This document shows positions 1 through 8,241 of a DNA stretch of 12,833 nt, one piece after another. Numbering within the stretch: the first letter of the stretch is position 1; the number at the start of each line of letters is the position of its first letter. Below the pieces are notes generated by a model. It saw nothing but the letters and a program-made list of their open reading frames with translations. It ran no database searches and was not told the DNA's origin. Origin of the DNA: Candidatus Desulfofervidaceae bacterium (lineage in GTDB: Bacteria; Desulfobacterota; Desulfofervidia; Desulfofervidales; Desulfofervidaceae); the NCBI GenBank assembly GCA_021160485.1, contig JAGHCL010000044.1:1-12833 (forward strand), written 5' to 3'. A program made the position numbers and the translations under genes.

Positions 1-409
1 ATACCCAATTCTTCTTTTAACTTATCCAAACAGTTAAGCTCTATCTTTGTAAAACTAACCTTACGCCATCTTTTAGCCGCCCTGATAAGCACTGAGAAAA
101 CCAGTTTTAAGGCCGATTTCTCTGTTAAAAAACTCTGTAGTTACTGTTGTAGGGGTACCTAGTAATTCCCCACGCACATAATACCGCTTCTTTTATCCCA
201 AATCTTGCCCTTAAGGTCTCATAAATAGCGTCTAAAAAGAGATATTCTATCTTAAATTCACTGAGGTCACAGCTCCGAAATTCCTCAAATTCTTTGTATA
301 AGATTTCTGTAACATTACTTACGGCTGTCTTGCTTAAAATCATATCTCCCGTGGCTTCAATAAGTGCATCCCCTATGTCCCTGATAGATGCGATAGCCAG
401 AGTGTGCAT
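1..409 (-). pseudogene. IS256-family transposase remnant (internal deletion and frameshift)
   Basis: Two pieces of an IS256/Mutator-type transposase lie in different frames on the minus strand. The first (409 down to about 165) reads IRDIGDALIEATGD, then LSEFKIEYLFLDAIYE, then EAVLCAWGIT. This is the region around the first catalytic Asp (D60 of the fragment, in FLDAIYE). After a short junction at about 135-165 another frame takes up the C-terminal end: FLTEKSALKLVFSVLIRAA, KRWRKVS and LDKLKEELG, reaching the window edge. The roughly 100 N-terminal residues and the core with the second Asp and the Glu are missing, so the element cannot transpose. No terminal inverted repeat was recognised. 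Family assignment is by motif memory; the frame change and the stops are seen directly. Confidence 0.8.
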
Positions 410-543
410 CTTCTCCTTTGTGTCTTTCGTAGGGTTGCGTTGTAGTTAATCTTAAAGGCTTTAAAAACACTCTATTACCGCCATTAAGACTTAGCCTTAA
501 GCCGATATGAGTAAATACAGGTGGTATTTTGGTCTGTTGTCAA

Positions 544-577
544 TAAAACAAAAAAGGGCACCTGGAGGAGGTGCCCC
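544..577 (-). terminator. Rho-independent terminator of the fdhAB operon
   Basis: On the minus strand an 8-bp perfect stem, GGGCACCT / AGGTGCCC (576-569 with 563-556), closes a 5-nt loop CCTCC. It is followed at once by TTTTTTGTTTTATTG. It lies about 30 bp beyond the fdhB stop codon, so it very probably ends the formate dehydrogenase transcript. On the plus strand no T-run follows, so it acts in one direction only. Confidence 0.9.
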
Positions 578-605
578 TTACTGATGTTAATTGTTGCTTA
601 AATTG

Positions 606-1334
606 TTAACCTAAGGTTTGCAAAAAGCCAACAGGATTCAAAAGCTTTCTGAGAGCTGCCTTGCGCGTAATGCCAGGTGTGACAGAGGCTATAGCAAACT
701 TGTGATAGAGCTTAGGATTATCCAGTACCAAGTAGATCACACGCACATCCTCTGGGTCACATAATTGGGCATTGGGGAATTTCCTTTTTACTTCTGCCAA
801 TCTTTTTTGGGCCAATGCAAGCATTTCATCCCTTTCACCAAAGTTCATTGCTCCGGTGGGGCAGGTCTTCACACACATGGGTAACAATCCAGCTTTGACC
901 CTGTCTATACACATGTCACATTTCGCTACCATACCTGTTTTCTCATCCTGTCTTGGAATGTTATAAGGACAGGCTTCCCGCACTTCATCAAAGGGTACCT
1001 TTTTCATCAATTCTAGATTATAAATTATAGCTCCTGTTTCTGAATCTTTCACAATTGCTCCTTTTACATAGCCATCTGCAACATCCTTACACGGTGGTTC
1101 AATACAATGCCGACACTGATCCGGGAAAAAATACCAGACTAATTTCCCCCTTTTTTCATGTTCACTAAAACGCACAAGTTTATAGGTATAGAAATTTAAA
1201 TCTTTGGGGTTTTGATGACTTCCCCACTGTTTTGTCGGCGTTGCTGGCAGCCCATGCCATTCTTTACAGGCAATTTGACAACCACGACACGCCGTACACC
1301 TACTTGTATCTATAAAGAAACTCTTTCCTCCCAT
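606..1334 (-). CDS. fdhB: Formate dehydrogenase, iron-sulfur (beta) subunit
   Basis: Electron-transfer subunit of formate dehydrogenase, 242 residues. Twelve cysteines are arranged for three [4Fe-4S] clusters: CTACRGCQIAC (C13, C16, C19, C23), CRHCIEPPC (C74, C77, C82), C122 in ACPYNIP, and C139/C142 with C154/C158 (CDMC and CVKTCP). This matches the soluble Desulfovibrio-type beta subunit. Formate dehydrogenase-N beta subunits of E. coli add a C-terminal membrane anchor, and no such hydrophobic segment is seen here. There is no signal peptide, so the subunit is presumably carried across the membrane with FdhA by the Tat system. The start is ATG with a strong site AAAGGAGGTGG about 6 nt upstream. 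It lies 15 bp downstream of the fdhA stop, so the two are co-transcribed. Confidence 0.95.
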   Translation of the reverse strand: MGGKSFFIDTSRCTACRGCQIACKEWHGLPATPTKQWGSHQNPKDLNFYTYKLVRFSEHEKRGKLVWYFFPDQCRHCIEPPCKDVADGYVKGAIVKDSETGAIIYNLELMKKVPFDEVREACPYNIPRQDEKTGMVAKCDMCIDRVKAGLLPMCVKTCPTGAMNFGERDEMLALAQKRLAEVKRKFPNAQLCDPEDVRVIYLVLDNPKLYHKFAIASVTPGITRKAALRKLLNPVGFLQTLG

Positions 1335-1349
1335 TTATGACCACCTCCT

Positions 1350-4300
1350 TTAGCGCTTTCTTACGTTTACCATAAATGCTTTTGTTTCCGGGATAAGGGT
1401 GTTCGGATCTCCTACCGATGGTGTCAATAAGTTAGCGCTATCGCCACCGTCTTTAGGAGCAACCCAGCCGTAGCACCATGGTAAACCAACTTGATGTACA
1501 GTCTGCCCCAGAATCTTAAAAGGTTTAAAACGCTTCGTTACTATCGCCACAGCTGTAACTTTTCCTCTTGGAGATTCCACAACCACTTTGTCTCCGTTTT
1601 TAATCCCTCTTAGCTGGGCCAGTTCTTCGCTCATTTCCACAAATAGCTGTGGTTCAGCTTCTACCAACCAGGGCTGCCATCTTGTCAACAGACCCGTTTG
1701 CCAGTGTTCAGTGACACGGTAAGTAGTGGCCACAAAGGGATATCTTGGATCACAGGAGCGCCATTTATCTGCATCTGTTTCGAAAAGTTTTACCGTTGGA
1801 TTAATGCGTTGTGATGACATGAGATTCCTTTTCACAGGACATTCAAGTGGTTCATAGTGTTCTGGGAATGGCCCATCGGCACGTCCGGGACCAAAAATCT
1901 GACCATGCCCCCATTTACGCATAATGAATGGATATTTGCCTTTGCCTGTGGCAAGTGGGGGCCAGCCACCATCTGGCACATCACCTTCCCATTTAGAACC
2001 TGTCCACCGAATAACAGCCTTGGCTGGATTCCAGGGTCTTCCATGTTTATCCACCGAGGCACGGTTATACAGAATTCTTCTATTAACCGGCCAGCACCAG
2101 GACCAATTGGGAAAGAGACCGATTCTTGCCTGCATTTCTGTCTGGGTTTTATCTCTACGGGCAGCCATATTGCCTTTTTCAGTATAACTACCACAATAAA
2201 GCCAGTTCCCAGAACAGGTGGATCCGTCGTCCTGCAGATAAGCAAAGCTTGGCACCTGTTCGCCCTTCCTGAAGCGCTTACCCTTAACAGTCACATCTTT
2301 CATGAAGTAACCGTTAATCAATTTGGCTATCTCATGAGGATTATATTCCTTAGGCCAGTTAAGATTAAGAATAGGCTCAGGGAAAACACCTTTTTCTTTC
2401 TTATAGAGCTTACGGATCTTGTTCATAAGCTCTACCATGATCTCGCCGTCACCTTTTATGCCACACGGTGGGTTGGCTGCTTTATACCGCCATTGCATCC
2501 AGCGGCCGCTGTTGGTGATGCTGCCTTCTTTTTCTGCCGATACAGCACAGGGCAGGAAGAAAACTTCGGTTTTGATCTTCTTCGGATCCATATCCGGGCC
2601 TTTCCAGAAAGAACCAGTTTCGTTTTCAAAGATATTCACATTCACCATCCAGTCTAACTTAGCCATAGCCTTTCTGTTTTTGTCTGCATTGGCACCACTA
2701 CAAGCAGGATTTTGTCCCCAAGCAAAGAAGCCTTTAATATTGCCTTTATACATCTCATCAAACAAAATTAACCAAGCTGCATTTTGTCCGTCATCCAACT
2801 TAGGTAACCAGCTATAACCAAAATCATTCGCCTTAGTTGCCTTATCCCCAAAGAATGCCTTCAGTAAACTGACAGAGTATTTGGGATAATTCTGCCACCA
2901 GTTGGCACTCATGGGATCAGGACTCTTGGGGGTAAACTTTTTGTTATATTCTGCCAGGGTTTTCAAAGAAGCTCGTGGAGTTTTCAAATAACCAGGCCAG
3001 ATGTGGAAAAGTAAGCAGTGGTCTGTGGAACCCTGCACGTTAGATTCCCCACGAAGGGCATTAATCCCACCACCAGCCACACCGATATTTCCTAACAACA
3101 GTTGAATAATGCACATGGCACGGATGTTCTGGACACCTACTGTGTGTTGTGTCCAGCCCATAGCGTACATGAGGGTAGCTGATCTATCTTTACGACCAGT
3201 AGAGGCATAAAGTTCATATACCTTTTTTAAATCTTCCTTGGGAGTTCCAGTGATTTTGGATACTTTATCTAAAGTATAACGGGAGTAATGTTTCTTTAAG
3301 AGCTGAAAGACACACCTGGGATGCCTAAGGCTTTTATCCCTTTTCGGCACGCCATTTCTATCTAACTCAAAGGCCCAGTAAGACTTGTCATATTTTCTTT
3401 TTTTCGGATCATATCCAGCAAATAAACCATCTTTAAAACCATATTTTTTATTTACAATAAAAGAAGCATTAGTGTATTCTACCACATATTCTTTGAAATA
3501 TTTCTTTTTTTGCAAAATATAGTTAATCATACCGCCTAAGAAAGCGATATCTGTCCCAGAGCGAAGTCTGGTATAAAAATCTGCTTTGGCCGAGGTTCTG
3601 GTAAATCTCGGATCTACATGAATAAGAATAGCGCCATTCTTTCGGGCTTCTGTTACCCACTTAAAAGAGATTGGGTGATTTTCTGCCGCATTACTTCCCA
3701 TAATCAGGATGACATCAGCATTTTTGATGTCAATCCAGTGATTGGTCATTGCGCCGCGTCCAAACGACTCTGCCAGAGCCGCTACAGTAGCACTGTGTCA
3801 GATACGTGCCTGGTGCTCAATATACACCAGTCCCAGGGCCCGCATCATGGCCTGTAAAAGCCAGCACTCTTCGTTATCCAAGGCTGCACTACCTACGTGA
3901 GCAATGGCTTCTACCCTATTTACTACCTGCCCTTTGCTATTTTTATGGATAAAATATTTATCCCTTGTCTCTTTAACCCTTTTGGCAATTTGTTCTAAAG
4001 CCCACTCCCAAGTGACTTCCTCCCATTTGTCGCTATAAGGAGCTCTATAAAGAGGTTTTGTAATTCGGCCGGAATTGTTAATCATTTGGTAAAGAGCCGC
4101 TCCTTTGGCGCACAAAGCCCCCTGATTAATAGGATGATCAGGATCACCTTCAGTATTGATAACCTTCCCTGTAACCAAATCCGTATGACAAATAATACCA
4201 CAACCGACAGCACAATAAGGACAAATCGTAGTGGTTTCTTTAGCCATCCTGGTTTTTAAGATCTGGGCATGAGCGTAGGCAGGTTTTAAATCAAAACCCA

Positions 4301-4370
4301 AATTTACTAAAGTAACACTTGCGGCTGCTACTCCAGTAAATTTCACAAAATCCCTTCTTGTCATTTTCAT
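1350..4370 (-). CDS. fdhA: Formate dehydrogenase, catalytic (alpha) subunit, selenoprotein
   Basis: Oxidises formate to CO2 (or the reverse) at a W/Mo bis-pterin guanine dinucleotide centre. The gene is one reading frame of 1006 codons interrupted by an in-frame TGA at 3800-3798 in the context HQARI-U-HSATVAALAES, the selenocysteine site of FdhA/FdnG proteins; Sec is residue 191. The N-terminus carries a Tat signal (TRRDFVKFTG, a hydrophobic stretch, then PAYAHA). A [4Fe-4S] motif follows (C50, C53, C57, C87: CPYCAVGC ... LCAKG). After Sec come FGRGAMTNHW, MGSNAAENHP and GWTQHTVGVQN, and a C-terminal pterin dinucleotide-binding domain near TEHWQTGLLTRWQPW. I chose the ATG at 4370: GGGGGGTGA lies about 8 nt before it, whereas the in-frame GTG at 4382 abuts that site. 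No membrane subunit follows, so a soluble periplasmic FdhAB dimer is inferred. Confidence 0.95.
3755..3800 (-). promoter_or_regulatory. Selenocysteine UGA codon and putative bacterial SECIS
   Basis: TGA at 3800-3798 lies in frame within fdhA. The next nucleotides can fold: CTGT(A)G pairs imperfectly with T(G)GCAG around an apical CGGCTC (3787-3770), putting a GGCTC loop 18-22 nt after UGA. That is close to where the E. coli fdhF SECIS places GGUCU. An alternative stem, GGCTCT / AGAGTC around GGC (3780-3766), is more stable by eye. The decoding assignment is secure from protein context; the exact fold that SelB would recognise is inferred. Confidence 0.75.
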
Positions 4371-4373
4371 ATT

Positions 4374-4490
4374 TAACGTCACCCCCCTTTCTCAATTTTA
4401 CTTCCCTTAAATTAAAACACCTAACAACGCCCATCTTTTAATAAGCTATAAATATATCTTCTGCTTCCCCGTTAACTCACCCCCTTTTTT
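4374..4490 (-). repeat. Repeated G-rich ribosome-binding-like motif in the fdhA leader
   Basis: The sequence AAAGGGGGTGAGTTAA (minus strand, about 4487-4472) recurs as AAAGGGGGGTGACGTTAA (about 4391-4374), differing by two inserted bases. The downstream copy is the fdhA ribosome-binding site. The upstream copy is about 98 bp away and is not followed by an ATG or a usable ORF, so its role is unknown. I could not identify a convincing sigma-70 or sigma-54 promoter for fdhA in this leader. Confidence 0.4.
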
Positions 4491-4518
4491 GTGTTATTAG
4501 TTTGGGGGCTATTATAAT
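4489..4518 (+). promoter_or_regulatory. Sigma-70-type promoter for the uvrA-like gene
   Basis: TTGTGT (4489-4494), an 18-bp spacer and a perfect TATAAT (4513-4518) predict transcription from about 4525. That leaves a leader of about 80 nt before the preferred start at 4604. The gene upstream is divergent, so this is the natural place for the promoter. Confidence 0.65.
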
Positions 4519-4603
4519 GGAAGCAAAAATAAAAGTCAACAAAAAAATGAATTGTTTTGAATAAATGTTAAACGTTTTTTCAAAAAAGGTTAATGGTTGT
4601 TTT

Positions 4604-7375
4604 ATGGGAATAAATGAAAATAAGCCGAATAAAGCCTTTATATGTGTCAAAAACGCACAACAAAATAATTTAAAGGGTATTGATTGCAATCTCCCTCTTA
4701 ATGCCTTAACCGTTATTACTGGCGTCAGTGGAGCAGGCAAATCCTCTCTGGCTTATGATGTTCTCTACGCTGAAGGACAGCGTCGCTATGTTGAGACATT
4801 TTCTCCTTATGCCCGGCAATTTATAGAACGGATGGATAAGCCGGCGGTAGAAGAAATTGAGGGTATTTTACCAGCGATTGCAATTGATCAGAAATTTTCT
4901 GTTAAGACTTCGCGTTCAACCGTGGGGACCATGACTGAAATTGCTGACTATGTAAAGTTGCTTTTTGCCCAATTAACTACGCTTTACTGTGCAAAGTGTG
5001 GGCGTCCTGTGCAGGTTGATACCCCTCAAAGCATTGTCAAACAACTGCTGGCGACACAGACTGAGAAACGAGCTCTTATCTGTTATCCTTATCGGGTAAA
5101 CCAGCCTGAGGAAGACAAAAAATTGTTGTTACGTCTTGGCTTTGACCGCATCTTTGATGAAAAGGAAATTAAATTTATAGAAGATATTCATCTTAAACTG
5201 GGAGAAACAATTTATGTCCTTGTGGATTGTGTTATCTTGAGTTCCCACCAACAAAGCCGTATCCAAGAGGCTATAGAAATGGCCTTTCAATTCGGTCAGG
5301 GAAAGGCTTCTGTTCAGCTTTTCCCTGGCAAGATGCTTCATTTCAGCACGGAATATGCCTGTGCTTATTGTGGTATTAAATACACTCCCCCTCAACCCCA
5401 TCTTTTTTCTTTTAATAGCCCTTTAGCCGCCTGCGAAACTTGCCGCGGTTTTGGTCGTATCATTGATTATGACCTGGATTTAGTCATCCCTGATAAAAAT
5501 AAAAGTTTGGCCGAAGGGGCGATAAAAATATGGAAAAAAGGTAGCTATGAATATGAAGATCTGATGGAATTTTGTAGGCGCCAGGGAATTCCTGTTGATG
5601 TGCCTTTTTCCCAGTTACCACCAGCAAGTCAAAGGCTAATCATTGATGGAGATGAAGATTTTTATGGTATTAAAGGCTTTTTTCATTGGCTGGAGAGTAA
5701 GAGCTACAAGATGCATGTGCGGGTTTTTCTTTCTCGTTACCGGGGATATTTTACCTGCCCCACCTGCCATGGGACTAGATTTAAACAGGAGGTTTTGTTT
5801 TATCGCCTGCGGGATAAAAATATTGCTGAAATTTACGCCATGTCCATTGATGAAGCCTATACCTTCTTTTCTGAAAGACCCTGGCCAGAGGCAGACACAA
5901 ATCCGGCGGCAAAGTTACTCCTTACAGAAATTTGCCGTCGTCTCCATTACCTCAGGGAAGCGGGGGTGGGTTATCTTACACTTGACCGCCAATCTCGCAC
6001 CCTTTCTGGAGGAGAAGTAGCCAGGGTGAGCCTCACCAGGGCTATTGGCAGTGCACTGGTAAATACCTTATTTGTTCTGGATGAACCCAGTGTGGGGCTA
6101 CATCCCAGGGACAATAAGCGTTTGGTACGGATTTTAAAAGAACTAGCCAAAGAAAATACAGTTGTAGTGGTAGAACACGACCCGGAAATCATTCGGGCTG
6201 CCGACTATATTCTTGACCTTGGTCCTGGAGCTGGAGAAAGAGGCGGTGAAATTATGTATTTTGGGCCTTTAAAGCATCTCTGGCAGACAGAGCAATCACT
6301 TACGGCGCAATATCTAAGTGGAAACAAAAAAATTCCTTTAGCTTGTAGGCGCCGCTTACCCCAAGCCTGGCTTACCATCAAAGGAGCAACTGCCCATAAC
6401 TTAAAACATATAGATGTCCATATCCCCCTGGGTGTTATGGTTTGTCTTACCGGTGTATCTGGCTCAGGCAAGAGCACCCTGGCGGAAGAAATTATTTATA
6501 AAGGCATTAAAAAAGAAAAGGGTGCGTTTGCAGGTAAACCCGGACAATATGAAGCCATCATGGGTCTAGAACATATAAAAGATATCATTTTTGTAGATCA
6601 AACACCCATTGGTCAGACACCTCGTGCCAATCCTGTGACCTATCTGGGGGTCTTTACTCACATTCGCAAACTATTTGCCTCACTCCCAGAGGCCAAAGCC
6701 CGTGGATATACTCCCGGGACTTTTTCTTTTAACAGCCCTGGTGGGCGGTGTCAGACCTGTCAGGGGGCGGGATTTGAACGTGTAGAAATGCAATTTCTTT
6801 CCGATGTATTCCTCACCTGTCCTGTCTGTAAGGGACAGCGTTATCGCTCGGAGGTGCTGGAGATCACTTATAAAGGTAAAAACATTGCCGACGTGCTCAA
6901 TATGACCTTTTCTCAAGCTATAGCCTTCTTTGCGGATAAGCCCGAGATATCCAGACAATTCAATCCTATTAAAGAAGTAGGGCTTGATTATCTGCGTTTA
7001 GGGCAACCTATTAATACTCTTTCTAGTGGGGAGGCACAACGTTTAAAACTGGCAAAATTTATCCAGGTAGCCCAGGATAAAATTCTATTTATCCTTGATG
7101 AACCCACGGTAGGTTTGCACCTGGCGGATATCCACTGCCTTTTGCAAGCCCTGCAGAAACTCCTTGAGAAAGGTCATTCTCTGCTTGTTATAGAGCACAA
7201 TTTAGAAGTGATAAAAAATGCTGACTATGTTATTGACCTGGGACCTGAGGGTGGTCCTGCTGGTGGGGAAGTTGTGGCTGCAGGCACACCAGAAGAGATA
7301 GCAAGGGTGGAAAGAAGTTATACCGGCCGATATTTAAGAAGGGTATTAATGTGTGAAAGCGGAAATGGGTTTTAA
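4604..7375 (+). CDS. uvrA: UvrA-family excinuclease ABC ATPase
   Basis: UvrA scans DNA for lesions and loads UvrB in nucleotide excision repair, as a cytoplasmic dimer with two ABC ATPase halves. Counted from an in-frame ATG at 4565 (936 codons): Walker A GVSGAGKS (53-60), RRYVETFSPYARQF, CAKC (142/145), zinc module 1 (C266, C269, C290, C293), CPTC (398/401), signature LSGGE (480-484) and Walker B VLDEPS (504-509). The second half has Walker A GVSGSGKS (630-637), zinc module 2 (C729, C732, C752, C755), LSSGEAQRLKLA and FILDEPTVGL. All landmarks are intact and length is normal. I prefer the ATG at 4604, which gives the usual short lead into the first ATPase strand, though its AAAAAAGG site is 14 nt away. 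Phrases such as ETFSPYARQF, KTSRSTVGTMTEI and LSSGEAQRLKLA recall a UvrA paralogue group rather than canonical UvrA, so the housekeeping role is not certain. Confidence 0.88.
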   Translation: MGINENKPNKAFICVKNAQQNNLKGIDCNLPLNALTVITGVSGAGKSSLAYDVLYAEGQRRYVETFSPYARQFIERMDKPAVEEIEGILPAIAIDQKFSVKTSRSTVGTMTEIADYVKLLFAQLTTLYCAKCGRPVQVDTPQSIVKQLLATQTEKRALICYPYRVNQPEEDKKLLLRLGFDRIFDEKEIKFIEDIHLKLGETIYVLVDCVILSSHQQSRIQEAIEMAFQFGQGKASVQLFPGKMLHFSTEYACAYCGIKYTPPQPHLFSFNSPLAACETCRGFGRIIDYDLDLVIPDKNKSLAEGAIKIWKKGSYEYEDLMEFCRRQGIPVDVPFSQLPPASQRLIIDGDEDFYGIKGFFHWLESKSYKMHVRVFLSRYRGYFTCPTCHGTRFKQEVLFYRLRDKNIAEIYAMSIDEAYTFFSERPWPEADTNPAAKLLLTEICRRLHYLREAGVGYLTLDRQSRTLSGGEVARVSLTRAIGSALVNTLFVLDEPSVGLHPRDNKRLVRILKELAKENTVVVVEHDPEIIRAADYILDLGPGAGERGGEIMYFGPLKHLWQTEQSLTAQYLSGNKKIPLACRRRLPQAWLTIKGATAHNLKHIDVHIPLGVMVCLTGVSGSGKSTLAEEIIYKGIKKEKGAFAGKPGQYEAIMGLEHIKDIIFVDQTPIGQTPRANPVTYLGVFTHIRKLFASLPEAKARGYTPGTFSFNSPGGRCQTCQGAGFERVEMQFLSDVFLTCPVCKGQRYRSEVLEITYKGKNIADVLNMTFSQAIAFFADKPEISRQFNPIKEVGLDYLRLGQPINTLSSGEAQRLKLAKFIQVAQDKILFILDEPTVGLHLADIHCLLQALQKLLEKGHSLLVIEHNLEVIKNADYVIDLGPEGGPAGGEVVAAGTPEEIARVERSYTGRYLRRVLMCESGNGF

Positions 7376-7439
7376 GTTCCAAGTCGCCAAGTTAAAACTA
7401 CAGACTATGAATAGTGATGGGTGGATGGTTGCTGGGTAA
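7374..7439 (+). repeat. Degenerate 8-bp-period repeats after uvrA
   Basis: Just past the uvrA stop, AAGTTCC / AAGTCGCC / AAGTTAAA (7374-7396) repeats a 7-8 bp unit. GATGGGTG / GATGGTTG / CTGGGTAA (7416-7439) repeats another 8-bp unit. The 129-bp space between these convergent genes has no gene and no clear hairpin terminator. Confidence 0.45.
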
Positions 7440-7504
7440 TGCAGATTTACAAATCACATGCCATTAATTATTTTCTTACTCCTGACTACGAACAGTGTAT
7501 AATT

Positions 7505-8236
7505 TTACCTCTTTTTCTTCTTTGCCTTTTTGCGGGAATAACGTTTTGACCTATCCATCTTTTCGTCAAAAAAGGGGCCTAGCATATCTGGTGTGAGGTT
7601 GAAAGAACCAGGTGTAATTTGAGGCGGAGGGGGAGGAAGCTTTTTTTGCACAGGTTGTTTTTGAACTTTGTGCAGTGGAGGGCCAGATATGTATTGGGGA
7701 GGAATTGTTTTTACCAGATAAATCAATTCATTGGGACAGAAAAATTCAATTCCATCTTGGGCTGCCTTCTGTGCCTGAATTTCTAAAAGCACCGGTTTGT
7801 TGTCTCGCCGTTTACCTATGCGCAGGGCTAAATCTTTGTTTACGGCTAGATGAGCATACTGCCTGCCCATAGGCAGAAGCCCTTTTTTTAGAATGTAAGG
7901 ATAAGCCTTTCGACTGGTGGCATGGTAGAGCAATTTAGGTGGAGTTACAGGTTTATAATTGAGTTTAACTGGGATAGAATGTCCATAAGTAGCCCTGATT
8001 TTCCCGTCTTTTAGTTCAAATCGCTCCCGGTCGGCGAAATTAATGACATCCATAAGATGAGATTTACGCACAAAAGACCAATTTTTATCTTCAGTAATAG
8101 CCTGATGAAGTTCTTTTAAAGATACAAAACCTTCTTCGTCTAAACATAAGCCAAATTCGTCAGGGCGATGCCGCAAAATATAACTCATTAACTTGCTTAA
8201 TCCCTTTAATGTTTGCTGGTAATCTTTTTGCTTCAT
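7505..8236 (-). CDS. kptA: RNA 2'-phosphotransferase, KptA/Tpt1 family
   Basis: Tpt1/KptA removes an internal RNA 2'-phosphate by transferring it to NAD+, releasing ADP-ribose 1'',2''-cyclic phosphate and nicotinamide. In eukaryotes this finishes tRNA splicing; bacterial targets are unclear. The N-terminal winged-helix part reads LSKLMSYILRHRPDEFGL (about 13-30), then IRATYGHSIPV (80-90), LYHATSR (103-109) and GRQYAHLA (124-131). R22, H23, R81 and R125 match the conserved catalytic Arg-His-Arg-Arg set. The family domain ends near residue 185. Residues 191-243 form an unusual tail with PPPPPQ and a basic KKAKKKKR end, possibly RNA-binding. The start is ATG with AAGGGA about 9 nt upstream. The previous gene stops 5 bp before it, so this is the last gene of a three-gene operon. 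Confidence 0.93.
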   Translation of the reverse strand: MKQKDYQQTLKGLSKLMSYILRHRPDEFGLCLDEEGFVSLKELHQAITEDKNWSFVRKSHLMDVINFADRERFELKDGKIRATYGHSIPVKLNYKPVTPPKLLYHATSRKAYPYILKKGLLPMGRQYAHLAVNKDLALRIGKRRDNKPVLLEIQAQKAAQDGIEFFCPNELIYLVKTIPPQYISGPPLHKVQKQPVQKKLPPPPPQITPGSFNLTPDMLGPFFDEKMDRSKRYSRKKAKKKKR

Positions 8237-8241
8237 GTTTG

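Noticed and set aside
1857..2657. 266-codon open frame on the plus strand
   Set aside because: It is entirely antisense to the conserved C-terminal half of fdhA, has no family resemblance, and its codons mirror the real gene.
3749..3800. Frameshift or nonsense mutation splitting fdhA
   Set aside because: The frame is unbroken across the TGA and the local residues match the known selenocysteine site, so it is recoding, not damage.
4477..4740. Minus-strand open frame between fdhA and uvrA
   Set aside because: It is mostly antisense to the UvrA Walker A region and crosses the uvrA promoter; no ribosome site was seen.
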